44,962 bases of DNA from Streptomyces ureilyticus (GTDB lineage Bacteria > Actinomycetota > Actinomycetes > Streptomycetales > Streptomycetaceae). Of the stretch, positions 8,597 to 16,700 are shown piece by piece. Numbering within the stretch: position 1 is the stretch's first letter; each line of letters opens with the position of its first letter. The notes under the pieces were generated by a model that was not told the origin of the DNA, searched no databases, and saw only the letters and a program-made list of their open reading frames with translations. Where the stretch lies: positions 1 through 44,962 of the forward strand of contig NZ_JAAKZX010000065.1 in assembly GCF_011045025.1 (NCBI RefSeq). Reading direction: 5' to 3'. The translations under genes were made by a program, and so were the position numbers.

Positions 8597-8953
8597 ATGA
8601 GCAAGCTTCATCGTCTGGCCGGAGCCACAGCCGCATCCGCGATCATGATCGGAACCCTGGGGGCGTCGCCTGCTGCTGCCGCCACCCCGCCCGAACTACC
8701 TGTCGCCGTCCAGGGCGCATGCGGCGGCACGGCAATCGACAGGGTCTCGGTCGTCGTCGACAAGGGGTACATCAGGAGGACTTACTACAAGTCTTCCTCC
8801 GTCGTAAAGACCGTGCCCCGGGACGCGTCCTTGGCTTTCTTCGAGGGCCACAGGAACAGCCACGGAAATGAGTGGTTCAAGGTTCAGTACTCTGACCGTA
8901 CGAACGACTGGTGTGGCTGGATCTACGCAGGTTCCGTCTGGTGGGAGGACTGA
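8597..8953 (+). CDS. Small secreted SH3-like protein
   Basis: A 118-residue secreted protein. Residues 1-29 form a Sec signal peptide (MSKLHRLAGATAASAIMIG, ending SPAAAA). The mature part resembles a bacterial SH3 (SH3b) fold: SVVVDKGYIRRTYYK, then WFKVQYSDRTNDWCGWIY ending in Val-Trp-Trp-Glu-Asp. Two cysteines, one at the start (ACGG) and one in DWCGW, could form a disulphide. SH3b domains in secreted proteins usually bind peptidoglycan or other wall polymers; that is a family-level expectation only. The ATG at 8597 has GGGAG nine bases upstream. It has its own putative promoter and no operonic partner. Confidence 0.75.
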   Translation: MSKLHRLAGATAASAIMIGTLGASPAAAATPPELPVAVQGACGGTAIDRVSVVVDKGYIRRTYYKSSSVVKTVPRDASLAFFEGHRNSHGNEWFKVQYSDRTNDWCGWIYAGSVWWED

Positions 8954-9249
8954 GCAGCGTTCCTGATCGGTGATCACACGGGAGCCGGCGCATGGCAGCA
9001 GAGCCTCTTGGTAGCTCGGGTTGGTAGCTCGAAGGTGCGAAACAAACCAAGCACCAGGCGGCCCTGCTGCCGCGGCCTTTCGCGCTCACGTGCGTGGAGC
9101 CCAACTCGCCTTCCCGGCGGTTATGCCGGGCCAGTCATCCGCTGCGTGACCGTCCCCCGCACGTAGCGCCGTCCGGTGTCGATGCCGCCCCGCGAGGGCG
9201 TCGCACTTCCGGACCACGCCGTCCTGCGATGCGGGCAGGAGCAAGTCCT
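8954..9249. other. Intergenic stretch with an 11-bp direct repeat
   Basis: No gene is recognised between the SH3-like protein and the ATPase gene, whose stop is at 9250. The direct repeat TTGGTAGCTCG occurs at 9008-9018 and 9021-9031, a 13-bp period. I see no terminator with a U-tract. Reverse-strand frames continuing past 9250 have no family features. Confidence 0.45.
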
Positions 9250-9741
9250 TCAGTTCCAGCCGGGTTCGGCGGGCAGGCGGCAGCGCACCTGCTTCCCGAT
9301 TGCCGAGCGCCGTACGTGCCATCCCGGCGCGAGGAGGTCGACCAGCCCGAGCCCTCGCCCGGTCTCCGCCTCCGCGCTGTCGAGCGGTGTCGCTCGGCGC
9401 CTGGGCAGGGCGCTGGGGTCCGGGTCGTGGACGTTCACCGCGACGCCGTGCGACGTCACGTACACCTCGACCACGAGCGGTACGTGATCGCCGTACGCCC
9501 GTACCGAGTTGCCGACGAGTTCGGAGAGGACGAGCTGGGCGGAGTCGACGGTGTCGGCCTTCATGCCCTGTGCCAGCAGTTCAGTGCTTGTCAATTGACG
9601 TACCTGGCACAGGTTTTGAGGCGAGGCGCAGACGTGCGCGGCGAAGCCGTGGGGGCGGGAGCGGACGTAGAAGCCGGGAATGGTTCGTACATGGGCTGTG
9701 GCGGTGTCGAGGAGTGTGGTGAGGGGCGGAGGGGGCTGCAT
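9250..9741 (-). CDS. ATP-binding anti-sigma-factor-like protein (HATPase_c), WhiJ-type module 2
   Basis: A 163-residue stand-alone GHKL ATPase. The N-box region is QLVLSELVGNSVRAYGDH (about residues 66-83). Nucleotide-lid motifs VNVHDPDPSALP and ETGRGLGLVDLLAPGWHV follow, then a final strand VRCRLPAEP. Like the protein at 2390-2938 it is divergent from a DUF5753 regulator followed by DUF397, so the window holds two copies of the same three-gene layout. The two ATPases are clearly diverged, arguing against a recent duplication. The ATG at 9741 begins MQPPPPLTTLL, a short proline-rich extension ahead of the fold. It probably binds ATP and antagonises a regulatory partner; the partner is unknown. 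Confidence 0.84.
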   Translation of the reverse strand: MQPPPPLTTLLDTATAHVRTIPGFYVRSRPHGFAAHVCASPQNLCQVRQLTSTELLAQGMKADTVDSAQLVLSELVGNSVRAYGDHVPLVVEVYVTSHGVAVNVHDPDPSALPRRRATPLDSAEAETGRGLGLVDLLAPGWHVRRSAIGKQVRCRLPAEPGWN

Positions 9742-9799
9742 GGCGTGGGGTCTCCCTGGTCGGCGATCGGAACGGTCCCAGCTTCAGCTACCCGCGAGC

Positions 9800-9820
9800 T
9801 TTTCTCCCTTGGGTAGAAAA
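9800..9820. promoter_or_regulatory. Near-perfect AT-rich palindrome in divergent promoter region, module 2
   Basis: TTTTCTCCC (9800-9808) and GGG-T-AGAAAA (9811-9820) form a nested inverted repeat: outer arms TTTTCT/AGAAAA, inner CCC-TT-GGG, with one unpaired T. It lies between the ATPase start (9741) and the regulator start (9892) in a short AT-rich island. This is a plausible operator for the neighbouring HTH protein. The sequence differs from the palindrome of module 1. Confidence 0.45.
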
Positions 9821-9891
9821 CTTCCGACCCGAATGAGTGAAGCTCTCGCGATGGTGTGCGATCTCCTCGCGGGCGTTGCCAGACTCCGCAC

Positions 9892-10758
9892 ATGCCCAAC
9901 TCGCCACTCGTACCGACCGTTCGACGCCGCCGACTGGGCGCGAGCCTGCGGCGCCTGCGTAACGAAGCGGGGATGACGCTCGACGCCGCCGCTGGAGCCA
10001 TGGGCTGGAGGGCGCCGAAGCTCTCGAAGATCGAGAGTGCCACCCAGTCGATCAGGCCCGCGGATGTCGACTCCCTGCTGACGGTCTACGGCGTGGAAGA
10101 CACCCGGGTGAGGGGCGCTCTGGGCGCCCTGGCGCGCGACGCCGGGAAGAAGGGCTGGTGGCAGACGTACAGCGCGATCGTCTCGCCCACCTACGCCGAC
10201 TACATCTCCCTCGAAGCGGACGCCGAGATGATCTGCGCGTGGTCCCCGCTGGTCGTGCCCGGGCTGCTGCAGACCGCGGCCTACGCGCGCGAGACGATCG
10301 CCGGCGTGACGACGTCACGCACGCCGGAGGAGGTCACCGCCCTGGCGGAGGTACGGATGGCCCGGCAGTCCGTACTCTCCCGTCCGGGTACGGCTCCGGA
10401 ACTGTGGGCCATCGTCCACGAGGCAGCGCTGCACCAGCGCTTCGCGGTGCGTCCCCCGACCATGCGCGAGCAACTCCGGCGGCTCCTCGACGTGTCGGAC
10501 ATGCCGAACGTCACCGTTCAGTTGATGCCGCTGGACTCCACCGCGCACCCCGGCGTGGTGGGCGGCTTCAACCTGACCGGATTTCCCCAACCCATGCCAT
10601 CTGTAGTGCTCTTGGAAAACCTGAGCGGCGCGACGTACGTTGAGGGCGACGACGCGACGCCCTTCGCCAAGGCCTTCGAACGCATCCGTGCGACGGCGCT
10701 TCCCGTGGAGGACTCGCTCGCGAGGATCGCCGAGTTGGAAGAGGCCCACCGGAAGTGA
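9892..10758 (+). CDS. WhiJ-like XRE-family regulator with DUF5753 domain, module 2
   Basis: A 288-residue cytoplasmic DNA-binding protein. The XRE helix-turn-helix spans about residues 15-70 (LGASLRRLRNEAGMTLDAAA, then APKLSKIESATQSI). It is followed by DUF5753 landmarks KKGWWQTYSAIVSPTYADYI, VPGLLQTAAYARE, RMARQSVLSRPG and VTVQLMPLDSTAHPGVVGGF. The ATG at 9892 is chosen as the residue just before the basic HTH lead-in, although no clear Shine-Dalgarno precedes it. In-frame upstream GTG 9856 is an alternative that would add 12 residues. The stop overlaps the DUF397 gene by 4 bases (GTGA), indicating translational coupling. Autoregulation via the 9800-9820 palindrome is likely but inferred. 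Confidence 0.9.
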   Translation: MPNSPLVPTVRRRRLGASLRRLRNEAGMTLDAAAGAMGWRAPKLSKIESATQSIRPADVDSLLTVYGVEDTRVRGALGALARDAGKKGWWQTYSAIVSPTYADYISLEADAEMICAWSPLVVPGLLQTAAYARETIAGVTTSRTPEEVTALAEVRMARQSVLSRPGTAPELWAIVHEAALHQRFAVRPPTMREQLRRLLDVSDMPNVTVQLMPLDSTAHPGVVGGFNLTGFPQPMPSVVLLENLSGATYVEGDDATPFAKAFERIRATALPVEDSLARIAELEEAHRK

Positions 10759-10964
10759 CCGACCACAAGGCCGAGTTGTACGCATCCGACCTCGCCGTCG
10801 CGATCTGGCGCAAGGCATCCGCCAGCGGCGCGGAGCATGACTGTGTCGAGATCGCCGAGAACATCCCCGCCCTCATCCCGGTCCGCGACAGCAAGCGCCC
10901 CACCGGCCCAGTGATCACCTTCACCGCCCACGCCTGGCGCACCTTCATCGCCCACCTTGACTGA
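10755..10964 (+). CDS. DUF397 domain protein, WhiJ partner, module 2
   Basis: A 69-residue canonical DUF397 protein: IWRKASASGAEHDCVEIAE, then PVRDSKRPTGPVITFTAHAW and a final FIAHLD. The CVE and VRDSK.P.GP motifs match the family consensus better than the copy at 4056-4295. The GTG start at 10755 overlaps the stop of the regulator gene in the tetranucleotide GTGA. It is expected to act with, or on, that regulator. Its molecular function is unproven. Confidence 0.92.
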   Translation: MTDHKAELYASDLAVAIWRKASASGAEHDCVEIAENIPALIPVRDSKRPTGPVITFTAHAWRTFIAHLD

Positions 10965-11015
10965 GACCGGCGATATTCGTTTCGTGCTGGGTGGGAAGCG
11001 CCTTACCGTGGCGCG

Positions 11016-11549
11016 GTGGCGATTCGGGTGATCATTCTCAACGGTGGTTCCAGCTCGGGGAAGTCCGGGATCGTGCGGTGTCTGCAGGCCGAACTGCCGG
11101 ATCCGTGGCTGGCGTTCGGGTGCGACTCGTTCGTCGACGCGCTGCCCGCGAAGATGCAGTCGTCGGAGGAAGGGATCGCGTTCGCGGCGGACGGCGGGGT
11201 GAGCGTCGGGGCGGACTTCCGGGCACTGGAGGCGGCCTGGATGGAGGGCGTCGTGGCGATGGCCCGTGCGGGGGCCAGGGTCATCATCGATGACGTCTTC
11301 CTCGGCGGAGCGGCGTCCCAGGAGCGGTGGCAGAAGGCTCTGGGTGGAATGGCCGTGTTGTGGGTCGGCGTCAGGTGTGAGAGCGCGGTCGCCGCAGGCC
11401 GTGAGATCGCACGAGGCGATCGCGTCCAAGGGATGGCCGCGTTGCAGGCGGATGTGGTTCACGAGGGCGTGGTCTATGACCTGGAGGCGGACACGACGCG
11501 CACCGAGTCTGTGGTGTGCGCGAGAACCATCGCCGCCCACGTCAGCTGA
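11016..11549 (+). CDS. Chloramphenicol 3-O-phosphotransferase-like P-loop kinase
   Basis: A 177-residue P-loop kinase-like protein matching the CPT family, whose founding member phosphorylates chloramphenicol in its producer. Visible features are a Walker A loop in IILNGGSSSGKSGIVRCLQ (about residues 6-24), WLAFGCDSFVDALP with the Asp expected to activate the substrate hydroxyl, the RVIIDDVFLGG strand, and the VGVRCESAVAAGREIARGDR lid region. The length matches the family (about 178). The GTG at 11016 is a short distance after the DUF397 stop, so co-transcription is possible. CPT relatives are common in Streptomyces outside chloramphenicol clusters, so resistance is only a possibility; no chloramphenicol genes are in this window. 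Confidence 0.82.
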   Translation: MAIRVIILNGGSSSGKSGIVRCLQAELPDPWLAFGCDSFVDALPAKMQSSEEGIAFAADGGVSVGADFRALEAAWMEGVVAMARAGARVIIDDVFLGGAASQERWQKALGGMAVLWVGVRCESAVAAGREIARGDRVQGMAALQADVVHEGVVYDLEADTTRTESVVCARTIAAHVS

Positions 11550-11610
11550 TCGGCCGGATCAGTTCTCCCTGACCCCGCATCGAGGCGAGATTGGGAACGA
11601 GTCGCCACGC

Positions 11611-12405
11611 TCAGCTGGCGGTACGCCGGATGCGCCCCGCGTAGTGCTTCTCCAGTTTCAGGTTGCTTTCGAAGCCGCCGGGGACGTTGGCCGAGACGTA
11701 GACCGGGGGGCGGTGGCCGGAGGTCAGGAGGAGGGAGGTGGCGTCGGCGACTGCCATCTGGATCAGCAGTACGCCGGTGAGGGTGGACAGGGCGCATACG
11801 GCGCCGCCGTCGGGGAGTTCGAGGAGGGCGTCGCCGGGCGGGGCCGCGTTGTCGAGGACGACGTCGGCGAGGTCGGCGAGCTTCTTGCCGCTGGGGTGGG
11901 CGGCGGGGACTGCGCGGGTGTGGGCTACCGAGGTGATGGCCAGGAGGCGGTGGCCTTGTTCCTTGGCGTGTAGGGCCATCTCCACGATCACGTTGTTCAC
12001 GCCGGAGTTGGAGATGATGACGAAGAGGTCCTCGGGGCGGGGGGCGGCGAGGTCGTAAATCCGGCGGGCGACGCCGGACTTGCGCTCCAGAAGCGGGTCG
12101 TCGAGGACGGCGGGGTCTTCGCCGCCGTACAGAACGAGGTCGGCGATGGTCAGCCGGTTGGTGGGCACCAGGCCGCCGGCGCGGCCCGCGAGCTCCAGCA
12201 CCATGGCCTGGGAGTGCCCGGTACCGAAGGCCTGGATGACGCCGTCCGCGCGTACGCAGTCGGCGATCAGCTCGGCGGCACGCCTCACCTCACCTCGCGC
12301 GGACCCCTTGATGCGGTCGAGGACCGCCAGGCTCTCGCGCGCGAACCCGTCGGCGTTCACGGAGTCAGCGCTCACGGAGTCGCCGTTCACGGACTCGACA
12401 GACAC
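11611..12405 (-). CDS. SIS-domain sugar-phosphate isomerase-like protein
   Basis: A 264-residue cytoplasmic protein with one SIS (sugar isomerase) domain of the SIS_2 / MurQ-neighbour type. Residues about 70-215 hold AFGTGHSQAMVLELAGRAGG, DLFVIISNSGVNNVIVEMA (the phosphosugar-binding Ser/Asn loop), HRLLAITS and DVVLDNAAPPGDALLEL. The C-terminus (about 215-264) ends ESNLKLEKHYAGRIRRTA. GTG 12405 is chosen because GGGGAG lies 6 bases upstream; the ATGs at 12438 and 12447 lie in or before the TGGTTCAATCCACCG operator and have no ribosome site. The N-terminus is a degenerate repeat (ESVNGDSVSADSVNADG). It is divergent from the RpiR regulator and probably converts an imported or released amino-sugar phosphate. 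The exact reaction is not visible. Confidence 0.85.
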   Translation of the reverse strand: MSVESVNGDSVSADSVNADGFARESLAVLDRIKGSARGEVRRAAELIADCVRADGVIQAFGTGHSQAMVLELAGRAGGLVPTNRLTIADLVLYGGEDPAVLDDPLLERKSGVARRIYDLAAPRPEDLFVIISNSGVNNVIVEMALHAKEQGHRLLAITSVAHTRAVPAAHPSGKKLADLADVVLDNAAPPGDALLELPDGGAVCALSTLTGVLLIQMAVADATSLLLTSGHRPPVYVSANVPGGFESNLKLEKHYAGRIRRTAS

Positions 12406-12419
12406 GGGGTACTCCCCAC

Positions 12420-12434
12420 CGGTGGATTGAACCA
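12420..12434. promoter_or_regulatory. TGGT-N7-ACCA operator, SIS/RpiR divergent region
   Basis: CGGTGGATTGAACCA; on the SIS-coding strand it reads TGGTTCAATCCACCG, matching the consensus TGGTTCAAnCnACCA shared with four further carbohydrate promoters in the window and one weaker copy. It lies 15 bp upstream of the chosen SIS start codon. The palindrome arms extend to GGTGG/CCACC (12421-12436). The adjacent RpiR protein is the most economical candidate binder. Confidence 0.6.
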
Positions 12435-12630
12435 CCATCGCGTACATCCATACGTGAATGAATAAAACACAGAGGGCGATCGTCGGGCAACATCCACCCC
12501 CGTGCCCGCCCCGTGCACACCCGCTCGCTCACCACGCGCTCACAGCAGCCCGTACCCGCCGAGGTCCTTCCGGTCCTGAATTTCAACAGTCGAGTTATAC
12601 GGTGGCTGTCACATTCTCAGCAGCCAGCCA

Positions 12631-12695
12631 GTAGCAGTACCAAGTACCAGCACCGCGTACCAGCACCACGTACCAGCACCACGTACCAGCACCAA
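12631..12695 (+). repeat. Five 13-bp tandem repeats in the rpiR leader
   Basis: Units GTACCAGCACCRC occur at 12644-12656, 12657-12669, 12670-12682 and 12683-12695 (last two bases AA), preceded by a degenerate unit GTAGCAGTACCAA at 12631-12643. The last unit merges with the ribosome binding site AAGGAG (12694-12699) of the regulator gene. The array has no spacers, so it is not a CRISPR. Variation in copy number could change leader length. Confidence 0.8.
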
Positions 12696-12704
12696 GGAGA
12701 TCGG

Positions 12705-13595
12705 ATGCCCCCGACGGACGTCACCTCACTCATCCGCACCGAGCTGCCGCGACTGGCCGGCTCCCTGCGGAAGGTGGGTGAGCTGATCCTGGAGGATCCG
12801 GCGAGCGTCACGCACGCCTCGGCCGCCGAGCTGGGCCGCCGGACCGGGACTTCCCAGGCGACGGTGACCCGTTTCTGCCGGGCCATCGGGCTCGACTCGT
12901 ACCAGCATCTGCTGATCGAACTGGCCCAGGAACGCGGTCGCGGTGAGGTCTCCGACTGGGGCAGCGCCGAGATCGGCCCGGATATCTCCCCGGACGACGA
13001 CCTCGAACGCGTCGTCCAGGTCGTGGGCAGCGCCGACCTGCGCGCGGTGCAGCAGACGATCGACCGGATCGATCTCGACGCGATGGAGCGCGCGGCCCAG
13101 GCCGTCGCCCGCGCCCGGCGCATCGACATCTACGGCGTCGGCGGCAGCGGCGCGGTGGCGCAGGAGACCGAGACCCGGCTGTTCCGCATCGGCTGCTCGG
13201 TACGCGGCTGGACCGAGGTGCACGCCGCGGCCACCTCCGCGGCCCTGCTCACCCCGGCGGACGTCGCCATCGGCATCTCGCACTCGGGGGCGACCCGCGA
13301 GACCATCGAGCCGTTCGAGCTCGCCAAGTCGCGCGGTGCCACGACGGTGGCGATCACCTCCGATCCGCGCTCGCCACTTGCCAAGGCCGGCGGCATCCGG
13401 CTCATCTCCACTTCCACGGAGACCATCTTTCCCGGGCGCACCGGCAGCATCGGTGGTCGGCACTCCGTGCTGGTGCTCATCGACTGCCTGTACGTACGGG
13501 TCGCACAGCTCTCCTACCAGCGGGCCAGCTCGTCGCTGGCGCTGACCGATCACATCACGCCGCAGCATGCGGTGAAGTCCCGCCGCACTCGCTGA
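12705..13595 (+). CDS. MurR/RpiR-family transcriptional regulator of the carbohydrate locus
   Basis: A 296-residue cytoplasmic regulator. Residues 1-80 form the RpiR-type HTH_6 domain (LPRLAGSLRKVGELILEDPA, SAAELGRRTGTSQATVTRFCRAIG). Residues about 125-270 form a SIS domain (RIDIYGVGGSGAVAQETETR, VAIGISHSGATRETIEPFELA, GRHSVLVLIDCLYVRVAQ). In this family the SIS domain senses a sugar phosphate and the HTH binds palindromic operators. ATG 12705 follows AAGGAG; the frame stays open upstream through the 13-bp repeats but has no start with a ribosome site. Placed between a SIS isomerase, alpha-mannosidase and ABC importer, it is the best candidate to bind the TGGTTCAAnCnACCA motif. Whether it represses or activates is unknown; RpiR proteins do both. 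Confidence 0.93.
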   Translation: MPPTDVTSLIRTELPRLAGSLRKVGELILEDPASVTHASAAELGRRTGTSQATVTRFCRAIGLDSYQHLLIELAQERGRGEVSDWGSAEIGPDISPDDDLERVVQVVGSADLRAVQQTIDRIDLDAMERAAQAVARARRIDIYGVGGSGAVAQETETRLFRIGCSVRGWTEVHAAATSAALLTPADVAIGISHSGATRETIEPFELAKSRGATTVAITSDPRSPLAKAGGIRLISTSTETIFPGRTGSIGGRHSVLVLIDCLYVRVAQLSYQRASSSLALTDHITPQHAVKSRRTR

Positions 13596-13621
13596 GCCGG
13601 ACCTCTCGCGTGGGTACGCGC

Positions 13622-13668
13622 TGCATGGATGAACCACCAATAACGCACCCGCATGGTTGTTTGAACCA
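13622..13668 (+). promoter_or_regulatory. TGGT-N7-ACCA operator pair before alpha-mannosidase gene
   Basis: The main site TGGTTGTTTGAACCA (13654-13668) is the most symmetric copy in the window. A second, half-conserved element TGCATGGATGAACCA (13622-13636) starts exactly 32 bp upstream. The main site ends 50 bp before the mannosidase ATG and 58 bp after the rpiR stop, so it gives the mannosidase operon its own control point. No clear -35/-10 pair is assigned. Confidence 0.62.
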
Positions 13669-13718
13669 ACCCCCCGGTGTCAGGATGTGGCTCCCCCGAG
13701 CCCCCTCGTAGGAGCCCC

Positions 13719-16700
13719 ATGCGCGTCACCTCTGTCGAGTCGACCGAGCTCTTCGTCGGAACAGCCGAGCAGCCGCGCCAAGTGGTCGCCGTCGAGCTGA
13801 GCCACCTTCCCGGCCGGACCGTCCGCCTCACCGTCGAGGGCCCCGGTGTGACCGGCGAGGGCGAGGCCACCACCGCCGAGGACGGCACCGTACGCGCCGA
13901 GATCCCCGTCGCAACCGATCTCCCCGTCGGCGACCGTCGCGAGATCACCATCACAGCCGCCGACGGAGGCCAACTCGCCTACCACACCAGCGAGTTCACC
14001 GTCGCCGAACCCGGCTGGACCATGTTCATGGTCAGCCACTTCCACTACGACCCCGTCTGGTGGAACACCCAGGCCGCGTACACCGAGACCTGGGACGTCG
14101 CCGACGACCCCGCCTCCACCGGCCTCCCGGCGCGCACCTTCGACTCGCGCGGCCAGTCCGGGATGAGCCTCGTGCGGGCCCACTGCGACCTGGCGCGGCG
14201 CGATCCGGCGTACACCTTCGTGCTCGCGGAGGTCGACTACCTGAAGCCGTACTGGGACGCCTTCCCGGAGGAGCGCGCCTTTCTGCGCGAACTGATCCGC
14301 ACCGGTCGTGTGGAGATCATGGGCGGTACGTACAACGAGCCCAACACCAATCTCACCGGCGCCGAGGCGACCGTACGCAACGCCGTGTACGGCGACGGCT
14401 TCCAGCGAGCCGTCATGGGCGCGTCGCCGGAAACCGCCTGGCAGTTGGACGCCTTCGGGCACGATCCCCAGTTCCCGGGGCTGATGGCGGACGCGGGGCT
14501 GAGCTCCAGCTCATGGGCGCGCGGGCCCTTCCATCAGTGGGGGCCGACGCTGTCCGTCTTCGGGGAGGAGCCGCGGGATCCGAACCGGATGCAGTTCCCG
14601 GCGGAGTTCTCGTGGATCGCTCCCTCGGGGCGCGGGCTGCTGACCGCGTACATGGTCAACCACTACGGGGCGGGCTGGGCGATCGACAACGCGCCCACCC
14701 TCCCCCGGGCCGAGCAGGCCGCGTACAAGCTGTTCAAGGGGCTCAAGCAGGTGGCGCTCACGCGCAATGTGCTGGTTCCGGTCGGCGGGGACTACGCGCC
14801 GCCGTGCCGTTGGGTGATGGACATCCACCGGGACTGGAACGCCCGTTACGTCTGGCCCCGCTTCGTCAGCGCGATCCCGAGGGACTTCTTCGCCGCCGTA
14901 CGGGCGCAACTCGACGAGGAAGGCCGCAAGGCCTCGCCGCAGACGCGGGACATGAACCCCGTCTACACCGGCAAGGACGTCTCGTACATCGACACCAAGC
15001 AGGCCCAGCGGTACGGGGAGACGCTGCTCGCCGACGCGGAGGCGTGGGCGACGCTCGCCTCGATGGTCACCGGGCATCCGTATCCGGACGCGGCGCTCGA
15101 CAAGGCGTGGCGGCAGCTGATCTACGGAGCGCATCACGACGCCATCACCGGTTCCGAGTCCGACCAGGTCTATATCGACCTGCTGACCGGCTGGCGGGAG
15201 TTGTACGACCTGGCCGGCACGGTGCACGCCGACGCGACCGATGCCCTGGCCGGGCGGGTCGCCCAGCTCCCCGGCGGCGCCCCGGACTTGGTTGTCTTCA
15301 ACTCCGCCACCCGGGAGCGGCGGGACGTTCTCACCGTGGCCGACCCGGGTCTCGTACCGCTCGACGACACCGGTCTGCCGCTGCCCGCCGTACGCGACGA
15401 CGATGGCCAACTCCGCGTGGTCGTACCGCAGGTGCCGGGCATGGGCCTGCGCGCCCTGCCGCTCGCCGAGGGCACCGTGCCCGGGTGGACGCCCGGCGAA
15501 AGCACCACGATCCGCAACGAGTTCTACGAGGTGACCGTCGATCCGGCGCGCGGCGGGGGCGTCAGCCGGTTGCGCGCGATGGCGGAGGGCGGCCGCGACC
15601 TGCTGAGTGCCGGGGACATCGGCAACGAGCTGGTCGTGCAGGAGGAGTACCCGAGGCACCCGCGTTTCGGTGAGGGCCCCTGGCATCTCACGCCGACCGG
15701 CACGACCGTCGCCCGCAGCGGCGAGGTGACCGCGGACGTACGGGTCGAGCACTCGCCCGCCGGATCCCGTGTCACCGTCACAGCCGATCTCGGCCTCTTC
15801 CGCTACACGCAGCGGCTGTGTCTGTGGAAGGGGGTCGCGCGGCTGGACGTGTCCACCACCATCGACGGGTACGACGGCGCCGACCGGCTCATCCGGGTGC
15901 GGTGGCCGTCGGATGTACGGGGCGGGCTGCCGGTGCACGAGGTCGCGGACGCGGTGATCGGGCGCGGGTTCGGGTTCGTGGACGTGGACAGCGAGCAGTT
16001 CCCGTGGACGTTGGACAACCCGGCCAACACGTGGTTCGGGCTCGGCTCCACCGCGCGGACCGAACTCCGGGACGACGCGGGCGCGTTGCTCGGGCACCGG
16101 TCGATCGGGGTCGCCGAGTTGATCTACGCCTCCTGGGAGGAGGCCGGCGAGCTCGGGGCCCCGCTCGCGGCGGCCCTCGTCCGCGCGGGCGTCACGGCGA
16201 CCTCGACGATCGCGGACGGTCCTCGGTACGGCGACTTGGAGGTCGACTCCAACCTCCCCGACATCCGTATCGCCGTCGGCGCCCCCGAACGCAACGCTGT
16301 GGTCGCCGAGGCGCTGGGCTGGGACCCGGCCGCCGGGCGCGAACTGCGGCGGCAACTGGCCGAGCAGGGAGTGGCGGCGGTGTGGGTAGCGCCGCGCGCA
16401 GGGCTGCGCGAAGAGTGGATTCCAGGGGCGGACCTCCGTGACCTGGAGCGGCTGCCGCTCCTCGTGGTCGCGGGCGCCCGCCCCGAGGACGACGCGAAGG
16501 CGGTCGCCGAGCTGGTGGCGGACCTGGAGGACGCGACGGTACGGGCCACCGCGGCGGGCGGTGGAGAGGCCCTGCCACCGGGTGACGACTGGGACGGCCG
16601 CAGCTTCGCCGTCCTCAACCGCGGCACACCGGGCTGCGTGGTCACCTCCTCCGGCGACCTCTACATGTCCCTGATGCGCTCCTGCACCGGCTGGCCCTCG

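Noticed and set aside
12631..12695. Short repeats considered as a CRISPR array
   Set aside because: The 13-bp units are directly tandem without spacers and no cas genes are present.
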